Below, piece by piece: positions 1 to 7,965 of a stretch of DNA of 64,000 nt (within the stretch, counting starts at the first letter, position 1; each line of letters starts with the position of its first letter). The stretch spans positions 3,123,501 to 3,187,500 of the forward strand of contig NZ_JAUSXS010000001.1 of the NCBI RefSeq assembly GCF_030816195.1. The letters run 5' to 3'. The position numbers and the translations under genes are program-made. This DNA is from Pseudomonas sp. W4I3 (GTDB lineage Bacteria; Pseudomonadota; Gammaproteobacteria; Pseudomonadales; Pseudomonadaceae). The notes beneath the pieces were generated by a model. It did no database searches and was not told the origin of the DNA. It saw only the letters and a list, made by a program, of their open reading frames with translations.

Positions 1-2
1 GC

Positions 3-986
3 ACCGCGCCGGAACACTGCAAGGACTTGCCCCAGGCCGTCGCCCAGCGTGCGCTTGAGGGCCTGGTTCGCTCATTGGCCAAGGAGTTGCGCCGGGCGAT
101 CACCGTGCAACTGCTCTACGTGGCGCCGGGCGCCGAAGACGCGCTGGACAGCAGCCTACGCTTCTTTCTGTCGCGTCGTTCGGCCTATGTGTCGGGGCAA
201 GTGATCCGCCTGGAGCCGCCTGTCGACAGCACTACCGCCATCCACTGGGACACGCCGCTGGCCGGCCGTCGCGCCCTGGTGACCGGCGCGTCGCGCGGCA
301 TTGGCCTGGCCATCGCCCAGGTGCTGGCGCGCGACGGTGCCCACGTGGTGTGCGTCGACGTACCCCAGGCCCAGCAGGCGCTGCAACAGGCCGCCGACAG
401 CGTGAACGGTTCGGCGTTGCCCCTGGACATCACCGCGCCGGATGCCGCCGCGTTACTGCAGGCGCATGTCAGCCAATACGGCGCCTTCGATGTGGTGGTG
501 CACAACGCCGGCATTACCCGCGACAAGACCATCGCCAAGATGACCGACGCCGCTTGGCGCAGTGTGCTGGCGGTGAACCTTCAAGCACCGTTGCAGCTCA
601 GCCAGGCGCTGCTGGACCACCAGGGCCTGAACCCCGGCGGGCGTATCGTGTGCGTCTCGTCGATTTCTGGGATCGCCGGCAACCTTGGGCAGAGCAATTA
701 CGCCACGTCCAAGGCCGGGGTGATCGGCCTGGTGCAAGGCCTGGCCCCGCGCGCGGCGGTGCGGCAAGTGACGGTGAATGCCGTGGCGCCGGGCTTTATC
801 GAGACGCAGATGACCGCGAAAATCCCGCTGTTGATCCGCGAGGCCGGACGGCGCATGAATTCCCTGTCCCAGGGCGGCCAACCGGTCGACGTGGCCGAGG
901 CCATCGCCTGGCTGGCGCATCCGGCGTCCGGTGGGGTCAACGGCCAGGTGGTGCGGGTGTGCGGGCAAAGCCTGCTGGGGGCCTGA
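3..986 (+). CDS. 3-oxoacyl-ACP reductase, FabG family (5' end outside window)
   Basis: NADPH-dependent short-chain dehydrogenase acting on 3-ketoacyl thioesters. The reading frame is open from base 3, so the true start lies upstream. About 80 residues come before the Rossmann motif TGASRGIG (bases 282-305), which fits the long FabG4-type reductases of about 450 residues with an extra N-terminal nucleotide-fold-like domain. The NAG motif (HNAGITRD, about 505) and the catalytic S/Y/K set are present, with Tyr encoded at 699-701 in NYATSK. The stop codon abuts the next gene's ATG, so this is an operon with the MaoC, thiolase and ligase genes. The four together look like an acyl-CoA interconversion module; the substrate is not evident. 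Confidence 0.88.
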   Translation, partial: TAPEHCKDLPQAVAQRALEGLVRSLAKELRRAITVQLLYVAPGAEDALDSSLRFFLSRRSAYVSGQVIRLEPPVDSTTAIHWDTPLAGRRALVTGASRGIGLAIAQVLARDGAHVVCVDVPQAQQALQQAADSVNGSALPLDITAPDAAALLQAHVSQYGAFDVVVHNAGITRDKTIAKMTDAAWRSVLAVNLQAPLQLSQALLDHQGLNPGGRIVCVSSISGIAGNLGQSNYATSKAGVIGLVQGLAPRAAVRQVTVNAVAPGFIETQMTAKIPLLIREAGRRMNSLSQGGQPVDVAEAIAWLAHPASGGVNGQVVRVCGQSLLGA

Positions 987-1895
987 ATGGACTACGTGAC
1001 GCAGATCATCGACCCGCCGCCTTCGCGCGCCCAACTGTTGCTCGCCGGGGTGCGCGGCTTGCGCAAGCCCCAGCCCGAAGCCGTGCCGTTATTGCCCAGG
1101 GAGCGTCTGGTACGCCCGGCGGTGGAGTTGTCGGGCGGCGCAATCGCCGCCTATGGCCGTGCCTGTGGTTTTCGTCCCGAGCAGGGCGTGCCGCTGTCCT
1201 ATCCCCATGTGCTGGCGTTCCCGTTGCACTTGATGCTGCTGACCCGGCCCAGTTTCCCGTATCCGGCCAGCGGCATGGTGCACCTGGCCAATCGTATTCG
1301 TCAGCACCAGCGCCTGCATGAAGGCGATGCGCTGCGCCTGGAAGTGTTCTGTGAGCGCTGGGTCGCCCATCCCAAGGGGCAGGCATTGAGCATCGCGACC
1401 CGGGCCTACGGCGCCGACGCGCTGGTGTGGGAAAGCGACAGCCTGTACCTGCGCCGTGCGGTGAAGAATCCGCTGGGAGAGCCGTGGGTGGACGCACTGC
1501 CGTTGCAGGAAGACGGCTTGCTGCGCACCCAGCGCTGGGTGTTGCCCGCCGATCTGGGGCGCCGATTTGCCAAGGTCTCGGGAGATTTCAATCCGATCCA
1601 TACCTCGGTAATAGGCGCGAAGCTCTTCGGCTTTCGCCGCGCCATCGCCCACGGCATGTGGACCTTGGGCCGCGCACTGGCGGCGCAGCAGCCAGCGGGC
1701 GGCCTGGACCGCGCCGAGGCCCACTGCGATTTCAAGGTGCCGATCTTCCTGCCCGGCCAGGTCGCCCTATGGAGTCGCCCGGTGACGGGCCCGCTCCGTG
1801 AGTTCGAAGTGCGCAATGCCGCTGGCGACACACCGCATATGCGCGGGTTGCTGCTGTGGGATCAAACGCCAGGAGTGAGAGCCTTACATGAGTGA
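987..1895 (+). CDS. MaoC-family hot-dog hydratase/dehydratase
   Basis: 302 residues, the size of a double hot-dog MaoC-like acyl-thioester dehydratase. The C-terminal half carries the hydratase dyad motif SGDFNPIH (Asp200, Asn202, His205), followed by a glycine-rich FRRAIAHGMW segment. Such enzymes interconvert (R)-3-hydroxyacyl and enoyl thioesters in the cytoplasm. The ATG directly follows the reductase stop and the end overlaps the thiolase start by 8 bp, indicating translational coupling. With FabG upstream and a thiolase downstream it supplies the missing (de)hydration step. Chain-length preference cannot be read from sequence. Confidence 0.88.
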   Translation: MDYVTQIIDPPPSRAQLLLAGVRGLRKPQPEAVPLLPRERLVRPAVELSGGAIAAYGRACGFRPEQGVPLSYPHVLAFPLHLMLLTRPSFPYPASGMVHLANRIRQHQRLHEGDALRLEVFCERWVAHPKGQALSIATRAYGADALVWESDSLYLRRAVKNPLGEPWVDALPLQEDGLLRTQRWVLPADLGRRFAKVSGDFNPIHTSVIGAKLFGFRRAIAHGMWTLGRALAAQQPAGGLDRAEAHCDFKVPIFLPGQVALWSRPVTGPLREFEVRNAAGDTPHMRGLLLWDQTPGVRALHE

Positions 1896-3186
1896 ATACA
1901 GTTTCAATCCGCCGCCGACTCGACGCGTGGCGATCATCGGCGGCAACCGCCTGCCGTTTGCGCGATCCAACACCGTCTATGCCCATGACAGCAATCAGGA
2001 CTTGCTGGTGGCCGCGCTGCAAGGCCTGGTGGATCGCTACAACCTGCACGGTCAGTGCCTGGGTGAATTTGTCGCCGGCGCGGTGATCAAGCATTCGCGC
2101 GATTTCAACCTGGCCCGTGAGTCACTGCTGTCCACCACATTGTCGGCGCGGACGCCGGCCTACGATGTGCAGCAAGCCTGCGGCACGGGCCTGGAAGCGG
2201 CGTTGCTGGTGGCCAATAAAATCGCCCTCGGCCAGATCGAGGTGGGCATTGCAGGCGGCGCGGACACCACCTCCGACGCGCCGATTGGCATCAACGAGTC
2301 CCTGCGCCACACCTTGCTCGCGGCCAATCGGGCCAAGGGCATGGGCGACAAGCTGAAAAGCCTGCTGAAGGTGCGCCCGTCGATGTTTTTCAAGCCGCTG
2401 CTGCCGCGCAATGGCGAACCCCGCACCGGCCTGTCGATGGGCGAGCACTGCGAAGAAATGGCCAAGCGCTGGCAGATCAAGCGCCTGGCCCAGGATGAAT
2501 TGACCCTGTGCAGTCATCAACGCCTCGACGCGGCGTACCAGCGCGGCTTCTTCGATGACCTGATCAGCCCCCATCGCGGCCTGGCCCGTGATAACAACCT
2601 GCGCAACGATATCAGCCTGGAAAAACTCGCCAGCCTGGCGCCGGCATTCGACCGCCAGAACGGTACGCTTACCGCCGGCAACTCAACGCCCCTCACCGAC
2701 GGCGCCTCGGTGGTGCTGCTGGCCAGCGAAGCCTGGGCTGCTGCAAATGGCTGGCCCGTGCTGGCCTACCTGCGCACCGGCGAAACGGCGGCGGTGAATT
2801 TCGTCGACGGCACCGAAGGCCTGTTGATGGCCCCAGCCTACGCCGTACCGCGCATGCTCAAGCGCGAAGGCCTGGGGCTGGCCGACTTTGATTTTTTCGA
2901 GATTCACGAAGCCTTCGCCGCCCAGGTGCTGTGCACGCTCAAGGCCTGGGAAGACCCCGACTACTGCCGCGAGCGCCTTGGCCTGGAGGCACCGCTGGGC
3001 GCCATCGATCGCGCAAAGATGAACGTCAACGGCGGCTCGCTTGGCTGCGGTCATCCGTTTGCCGCCACGGGTGGCCGGCAACTCGCAGCATTGGCCAAGG
3101 CCATCCATGAGCGCGGCGGCGGTCGCGGCTTGATCTCGATCTGTGCGGCAGGCGGGTTGGGTATTACCGCCATCGTCGAAAAGTAG
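1888..3186 (+). CDS. Acetyl-CoA C-acyltransferase (FadI-like thiolase)
   Basis: 432-residue thiolase of the FadI/trifunctional-beta type. It shows the nucleophilic cysteine in QQACGTGLEA (Cys98), the NGGSLGCGHPFAATG block with His389, and the C-terminal ISICAAGGLG with Cys419, so all catalytic residues are present. It catalyses reversible cleavage or condensation of 3-ketoacyl-CoA with acetyl-CoA. An AGGAG ribosome-binding site lies inside the end of the maoC gene and the start overlaps it by 8 bp. Context is an acyl-CoA module separate from the usual fadBA. Confidence 0.92.
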   Translation: MSEYSFNPPPTRRVAIIGGNRLPFARSNTVYAHDSNQDLLVAALQGLVDRYNLHGQCLGEFVAGAVIKHSRDFNLARESLLSTTLSARTPAYDVQQACGTGLEAALLVANKIALGQIEVGIAGGADTTSDAPIGINESLRHTLLAANRAKGMGDKLKSLLKVRPSMFFKPLLPRNGEPRTGLSMGEHCEEMAKRWQIKRLAQDELTLCSHQRLDAAYQRGFFDDLISPHRGLARDNNLRNDISLEKLASLAPAFDRQNGTLTAGNSTPLTDGASVVLLASEAWAAANGWPVLAYLRTGETAAVNFVDGTEGLLMAPAYAVPRMLKREGLGLADFDFFEIHEAFAAQVLCTLKAWEDPDYCRERLGLEAPLGAIDRAKMNVNGGSLGCGHPFAATGGRQLAALAKAIHERGGGRGLISICAAGGLGITAIVEK

Positions 3187-3217
3187 CCCAAACCACAACA
3201 ACAATAAGGACACTGCC

Positions 3218-4921
3218 ATGAACGCCATCAGCCTGGAACACACTGAACGTATCTGGTTGAACGCCTACCTGCCCGGCGTGCCGGCGGACATCGATGCCGC
3301 CATCGAGGAATATCCCTCATTGCGTGAAGTGTTCCTGGAACATCTGGAAAAATTCAGCGAGCGGGTGGCGTATGTCAGCATTGGCACGCCCATGACCTAC
3401 GCCGACTGGCACATTCAGGGCAGCGCCTTTGCCGCCTGGCTGCAGGGCCAGGGGGTGAAGAAAGGCGACCGCGTCGCGCTGATGATGCCTAATTGCTTGC
3501 AGTACCCCATCTGCCTGTTGGGCACGATCCTGGCCGGCGCGGTGGTGGTCAATGTCAACCCGCTGTACACCTCCCATGAGCTCAAGCACTTGCTCAAGGA
3601 CAGTGGCGCCGAGACGGTGGTGATCTTCGAAAACTTCGCCCACACCCTGGAAAAAGTCATCGCTGGCAGCAGCGTCAAACGCGTGGTAGTGGCGGCCATC
3701 GGCGACTTGCTCGGCACCTTCAAGGGTGCGGCGATGAACTTCATCCTGCGTAGCGTGCAGAAGCAGGTGCCGGCCTTCAGACTGCCCGGCTCGGTACGTT
3801 TCAACCAAGTGCTCAAGCAGGGGCGGGCGCTCACTTATCTGCCCGTCAGCCTGAACCGCGATGAACTGGCCTTCCTGCAATACACCGGCGGCACCACCGG
3901 CGATGCCAAGGGCGTGATGCTCAGCCATCGCAATATCATTGCCAACCTGTTGCAAGCCAAGGCCTGGGTCGGTGACCAACTGGACCAGGACAAGCAGGAG
4001 ACCAACGTCACCTTGCTGCCGCTGTACCACATCTTTTCCCTCACGGTGAACTGCCTGATGTTCATGTGCCTGGGCGGGCGCAATATCCTGATCGCCAACC
4101 CACGGGACGTGAAGCGGGTGCAGATGATCCTGCGCAAGGAGCGCTTCAACGGCATTGCCGGGGTCAACACGCTGTTCAACGGTTTGCTGGAGAACAAGGA
4201 GTTTTGCGCGCGGGACTTTTCCGACCTGCGCATGGTGATCGCCGGCGGCATGGCCACGCACACGGCGGTGGCCAAGCGCTGGAAGGAAGTCACCGGCTTG
4301 CCGATCATCGAGGGCTACGGGCTGACCGAGTGTTCACCGGTGGTGAGCATCAGCCCCATCGACATCAGCCGCATGCGCGAAATGGAGTTCACCGGCAGCA
4401 TCGGCGTGCCATTGCCGTCGACCTGGGTGCGCTTTGTGCGTGAAGACGGCGAAATCGCCGAGGTTGGCGAGCAGGGTGAACTGCAAGTGCGCGGTCCTCA
4501 AGTCATGCAGGGCTATTGGAAGCGCCCTAGGGAAACCGCCGAAGTGCTGGACGCCGAGGGTTGGTTGTCCACCGGTGATATCGGGGTGATGGATGAGCGT
4601 GGCTACATCCGGCTGGTGGACCGCAAGAAGGACATGATCCTGGTCTCGGGCTTCAACGTGTACCCGAACGAAATCGAGGACGTGGTGGCGATGCACCCCG
4701 GTGTGGCGGAAGTGGCGGCGATTGGCGTGGAAGATGGCGTGACCGGCGAGAAGGTCAAGATCATCGTGGTGCGCAAGGACCCGAGCCTGACCCAGGCGCA
4801 GATCCTCGCCCATTGCCGGGAATACCTGACCGGCTACAAGGTGCCGCGCTACGTGGAATTTCGCACCACCGAACTGCCCAAAACCACGGTAGGCAAAGTG
4901 CTACGCCGCGCCTTGCGCTAA
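3218..4921 (+). CDS. Long-chain-fatty-acid--CoA ligase (FadD-like)
   Basis: 567-residue ANL-superfamily acyl-CoA synthetase that activates a carboxylic acid to its CoA thioester via acyl-AMP. The P-loop-like motif YTGGTTGDAKG is at about residues 222-232. The adenylate motif (GYGLTECSP), the hinge region (LSTGDIG, DRKKDMI) and a C-terminal lysine (PKTTVGKVLRR) are all visible. I chose the ATG at 3218 because AAGGA (3206-3210) precedes it; the frame is open further upstream only inside the thiolase gene. It lies 31 bp after the thiolase and is the last gene of the operon, followed by a compound repeat. Confidence 0.92.
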   Translation: MNAISLEHTERIWLNAYLPGVPADIDAAIEEYPSLREVFLEHLEKFSERVAYVSIGTPMTYADWHIQGSAFAAWLQGQGVKKGDRVALMMPNCLQYPICLLGTILAGAVVVNVNPLYTSHELKHLLKDSGAETVVIFENFAHTLEKVIAGSSVKRVVVAAIGDLLGTFKGAAMNFILRSVQKQVPAFRLPGSVRFNQVLKQGRALTYLPVSLNRDELAFLQYTGGTTGDAKGVMLSHRNIIANLLQAKAWVGDQLDQDKQETNVTLLPLYHIFSLTVNCLMFMCLGGRNILIANPRDVKRVQMILRKERFNGIAGVNTLFNGLLENKEFCARDFSDLRMVIAGGMATHTAVAKRWKEVTGLPIIEGYGLTECSPVVSISPIDISRMREMEFTGSIGVPLPSTWVRFVREDGEIAEVGEQGELQVRGPQVMQGYWKRPRETAEVLDAEGWLSTGDIGVMDERGYIRLVDRKKDMILVSGFNVYPNEIEDVVAMHPGVAEVAAIGVEDGVTGEKVKIIVVRKDPSLTQAQILAHCREYLTGYKVPRYVEFRTTELPKTTVGKVLRRALR

Positions 4922-4944
4922 TAGTGAAGGTGACTGCGATCAAA

Positions 4945-5427
4945 TGTGGGAGGGGGCTTGCCCCCGATGGCGGCCTGACAGCCGACCAGGATATTGGATC
5001 AGGGCGAGTACATATCCGTTGCTGCGGTAACGGCGACTTAGGGTTCCGCCCTTACGGCGGCTCACTTTTGAAAAGCGCAAAAGTGAGCAAAACGCTCTTG
5101 CCCCACCACTCGGCACCTCGCCCAGGCTCGGTGTGCCCGTAATCCGATATTGATTTGGAGGGCCGCCGCCACGCGCCATCCATGGCGCGGGGCGGCTAAA
5201 CCGGCATCCCTGCCGGTTTACCCTCCAAATCAATATCGAATTCCGGCCGGCGTGGTTTAACGGGGCGCCTCAGATCAAAAGCAAGATCAAGAGCGGCTCG
5301 CTTCGCATCGTGGTTACCGTTGGCTGCTACAAAGTTGTGTAGATACCTATGCCCCGATAGCGGTACACCAGTCACCACATTCAGCGAATGACACACCGCT
5401 ATCGGGAGCAAGCCCCCTCCCACATTT
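4945..5427. repeat. Compound repeat: REP halves flanking a palindromic insert
   Basis: This 480-base gap holds no convincing gene. A REP unit (GTGGGAGGGGGCTTGCCCCC, from 4946) and its inverted partner (ending about 5423) bracket about 400 bp of other repeat-like sequence. Inside is an 18-bp perfect inverted repeat (5145-5162 with 5221-5238, CGATATTGATTTGGAGGG and complement). It encloses GC-rich hairpins, including AACCGGCA/TGCCGGTT. The segment from about 5040 to 5140 (starting GGGTTCCGCCCTTACGGCGG) resembles a dispersed Pseudomonas element I recognise from memory, unverified. It looks like one element inserted in or beside a REPIN. Confidence 0.65.
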
Positions 5428-6541
5428 AGACTGAGTTCACATTGACCCAGCGCTCTTCAAGGGCCGCCACCCGAATCGCCGTCGCCAGCCGCTCCACCGC
5501 CCACGCCGCCTCGAAATCAGTGCCATCGGTGCCTTGCCCCGCCAGCGCCATGATCAGTTCGTGAACCTCCAGCGTCTTCAACTCGTTGTACCCAAGCTGA
5601 TGGCCCGCCGCCGGGCTGAACGCGGCGTAACCGGGCAGGGCAGGGCCGGCGAGCAGGCGCTGGAAGCCGTCCTGGCCGACGCGGCACAGGCGCAGTTCGT
5701 TCAGGCGCTCCTGATCGAACGCCAGCGTGCCCAGGGTGCCGCTGATTTCAAAACTCAGGTGGTTCTTATAGCCATGCTTGAGCCAACTGCTGCTCACGGT
5801 GCCGCGCGCGCCGTTGGCGAAACGCAACAGGGCGTGGACCTGGTCATCCACGGCGATGGCCTTCAGCTCGTGGCTGCCTTTGAGGGCCGGCCGTTGCGCG
5901 TGGACGGTCTGGGTGTCGGCGCACACGCTGACCACATCGCCCACCAGGTAATGGGCCATCGACAGCAAATGGCTGCCCAGGTCAGCCAGCGCGCCGCCAG
6001 CGTGTTCCACCTCGCAGCGCCACGACCAGGGCGAGGTCGGGTCGGCCATGAAGTCTTCGCTGAACTCGCCCTGGAAACTGATGATCTGGCCAAGCTCGCC
6101 GCTCGCGATCATCTGACGCGCCAACGCGATCATCGGGTTGTGCTGGTAGTTGTAGCCCACGCGTGTGACCACCCCGGCCGCGCTGGCGGCGCGACGCATG
6201 GCATCGGCCTGTTCCAGGCTGACGGCCAGTGGCTTTTCGCAATACACCGCCTTGCCCGCCGCGATCGCGGCCATGGCCATGGGGTAGTGCAGATGATTAG
6301 GCGTGGTGATGGCCACGACATCGACCTTGGGATCGTCGATCAATGCCTGCCAATCCGCATGGGCCTGGGCAAAGCCCCAGGCGTTGGCGCAACGTTGCGC
6401 CCGCTCGATGTCGGCATCGGCCAGCGCAGCCAGCGTGAGCGTGACGGGCAGTTCGAACACCGCCCTGGCATTGTTGAACGCCAGCGCGTGGGCGCGCCCC
6501 ATGAAGCCTGTGCCGATCAAGCCGATTCCGAGTTCACGCAT
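5426..6541 (-). CDS. Gfo/Idh/MocA-family oxidoreductase, probable inositol-regulon dehydrogenase
   Basis: 371-residue NAD(P)-dependent sugar/cyclitol dehydrogenase. The N-terminal Rossmann motif GLIGTGFMGRAHA spans about residues 7-19, the signature CEKPLA about 101-106, and the typical GGGALADLGSHLL-like segment is present as AGGALADLGSHLL, carrying the His of the active site. Its own promoter region has two GGAA-N6-TTCC-like palindromes with the same 29-bp spacing seen in front of iolC at the other end of the window. I therefore infer control by IolR and a role in inositol or inosose metabolism. It could act on another polyol or sugar; the family alone does not fix the substrate. Confidence 0.85.
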   Translation of the reverse strand: MRELGIGLIGTGFMGRAHALAFNNARAVFELPVTLTLAALADADIERAQRCANAWGFAQAHADWQALIDDPKVDVVAITTPNHLHYPMAMAAIAAGKAVYCEKPLAVSLEQADAMRRAASAAGVVTRVGYNYQHNPMIALARQMIASGELGQIISFQGEFSEDFMADPTSPWSWRCEVEHAGGALADLGSHLLSMAHYLVGDVVSVCADTQTVHAQRPALKGSHELKAIAVDDQVHALLRFANGARGTVSSSWLKHGYKNHLSFEISGTLGTLAFDQERLNELRLCRVGQDGFQRLLAGPALPGYAAFSPAAGHQLGYNELKTLEVHELIMALAGQGTDGTDFEAAWAVERLATAIRVAALEERWVNVNSV

Positions 6542-6584
6542 CGCCGTGGTCCTTTGGATTATTATTTTCGGGAGGCGTATTAAT

Positions 6585-6598
6585 GGAATAAATATTCA
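6585..6598. promoter_or_regulatory. Candidate IolR operator 1 (dehydrogenase gene)
   Basis: GGAATAAATATTCA matches the GGAA-N6-TTCC palindrome reported for RpiR-type IolR of Sinorhizobium at 7 of 8 fixed bases. It lies 44 bp upstream of the dehydrogenase start at 6541. Confidence 0.55.
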
Positions 6599-6613
6599 CA
6601 AAACTCAATAGAT

Positions 6614-6627
6614 AGAATAAAAATTCT
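6614..6627. promoter_or_regulatory. Candidate IolR operator 2 (dehydrogenase gene)
   Basis: AGAATAAAAATTCT is an AGAA-N6-TTCT palindrome, 6 of 8 fixed bases of GGAA-N6-TTCC. It starts exactly 29 bp from operator 1, the spacing also found upstream of iolC. Confidence 0.45.
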
Positions 6628-6639
6628 CACGATAGCCTG

Positions 6640-6700
6640 ATCGTTCCCATGCTCCGCGTGGTAACGCCGCCCGAGACGCTCCGCATCCTGTAGCACCATC
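6640..6700. repeat. Dispersed GATCGTTCCC-type repeat copy
   Basis: The sequence beginning GATCGTTCCCATGCTCCGCG resembles a short dispersed Pseudomonas repeat. A related palindromic form is at 40653-40685. The rest of the 353-base gap 6542-6894 holds the operators above and the promoter and leader of the YCF48 gene. Confidence 0.4.
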
Positions 6701-6772
6701 ATTTCCACTGATGCAGCTATATTCAGCGAGTGGCCAAACGCCGCCAGTTAACAAAAGATAACGTAGCGCCGA

Positions 6773-6802
6773 TTGTCAGACGATTCCAAAGCCCGATAGG
6801 AT
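6773..6802 (+). promoter_or_regulatory. Possible sigma70 promoter of the YCF48-RND operon
   Basis: TTGTCA (6773-6778) and TAGGAT (6797-6802) are separated by 18 bp, giving 5/6 and 4/6 matches to the -35 and -10 consensus, about 90 bp upstream of the start codon. Read by eye only. Confidence 0.35.
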
Positions 6803-6894
6803 GGCCCGTGCTTGCTTGCGGCGCTCTAGATTGCAGGTTTCAGAGCTGCGCGCAACGCACCGCGACCTAACAATAATAAATGGGAGAAAGGTCT

Positions 6895-7950
6895 ATGAGT
6901 GAGCCTGTCATGGGTTGGGTTGTTTGCCGCCCACGCGCCGCACGCAAGCTTGCGTTGCTGGCCACAGCGCTCTCGCTGTTTGGAGCCGTCGCGATACCCG
7001 GCGGCGTCCAGGCCGCCGGCGATACCCCCGCCGCGGCGGTGTTTGCGATTGAATCCCCCAAGGCCGCCAAAGGCCTGATGATTGACGTGGTCCACGCCGG
7101 CCAGCGCCTGGTGGCGGTGGGTGATCGCGGCCACATCCTCTATTCCGATGACCAGGGCAGCACCTGGACCCAAGCCAAAGTGCCTACCCGGCAATTGCTC
7201 ACGGCGGTGTTTTTCGTCGATGCCAAGCACGGCTGGGCGGTCGGCCATGATGCGCAGATCCTTGTCAGCAGCGACGGCGGCGCCAACTGGACCCAGCAAT
7301 ACCAGGACCTCAAGCGCGAAGCGCCGTTGCTCGACCTGTGGTTCAACGACGCCAATCACGGCCTGGCCGTGGGCGCCTACGGTGCGCTGGTCGAGACCAA
7401 CGACGGCGGCAAGACCTGGGAAGACGTCAGCGAGCGCCTCGACAACGAAGACCAGTTCCACCTCAATGCCATCGCCTCCATCAAGGACGCCGGCCTGTTT
7501 ATCGTCGGCGAGCAGGGCAGCATGTTCCGCTCCAGCGATGACGGCCAGACCTGGGAAAAGCTCGAAGGCCCCTACGAGGGCTCGCTGTTTGGCGTGATCG
7601 GCACCGCTCAACCGCACACCCTGTTGGCCTACGGCCTGCGCGGCAACCTTTACCGCTCCACCGACTTCGGCAGCACTTGGGAGCAGGTGGAGTTGAATGC
7701 GGCCCGTGGCGCCCTCGAATTCGGCCTGTCGGGCGCCACCTTGCTGGACGACGGTTCCATCGTGGTGGTGGGCAATGGCGGCAGCGTGGTAGTCAGCCAC
7801 GACGACGGCCAGAGCTTCAGCGTGTTCAACCGCCCGGACCGCATTTCGCTGTCGGCGGTGACGGCAGCGGGTAACGGTAATTTGATTCTGGCCGGACAGG
7901 GTGGTGTTCGCGTCGCAATGCCCACTGGCGCAGAACCGATAAAACAATAA
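6895..7950 (+). CDS. Exported YCF48/BNR-repeat beta-propeller protein
   Basis: 351 residues. A signal-like N-terminus (basic, then LALLATALSLFGAVAIPGG, cleavage near VQAAG) indicates export. The body has at least five repeats of the YCF48/Hcf136 type, with recurring pairs such as GWAVGHDAQILVSSDGGANW, GLAVGAYGALVETNDGGKTW and GSMFRSSDDGQTW, which build a beta-propeller. The ATG at 6895 is chosen because GGGAGAAAGG lies just upstream; an in-frame ATG at 6880 is less well placed. It precedes an RND transporter by 15 bp. This pairing recurs in Pseudomonas, often with DUF1302/DUF1329 genes, which are absent here. It is probably a periplasmic partner of the transporter. Confidence 0.85.
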   Translation: MSEPVMGWVVCRPRAARKLALLATALSLFGAVAIPGGVQAAGDTPAAAVFAIESPKAAKGLMIDVVHAGQRLVAVGDRGHILYSDDQGSTWTQAKVPTRQLLTAVFFVDAKHGWAVGHDAQILVSSDGGANWTQQYQDLKREAPLLDLWFNDANHGLAVGAYGALVETNDGGKTWEDVSERLDNEDQFHLNAIASIKDAGLFIVGEQGSMFRSSDDGQTWEKLEGPYEGSLFGVIGTAQPHTLLAYGLRGNLYRSTDFGSTWEQVELNAARGALEFGLSGATLLDDGSIVVVGNGGSVVVSHDDGQSFSVFNRPDRISLSAVTAAGNGNLILAGQGGVRVAMPTGAEPIKQ

Positions 7951-7965
7951 GAAGGCGGGGCAAGC

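Noticed and set aside
6803..6817. TGGCCC...TTGC, a possible sigma54 promoter before the YCF48 gene
   Set aside because: GG-to-GC spacing is 9, not 10, and the -24 block has mismatches.
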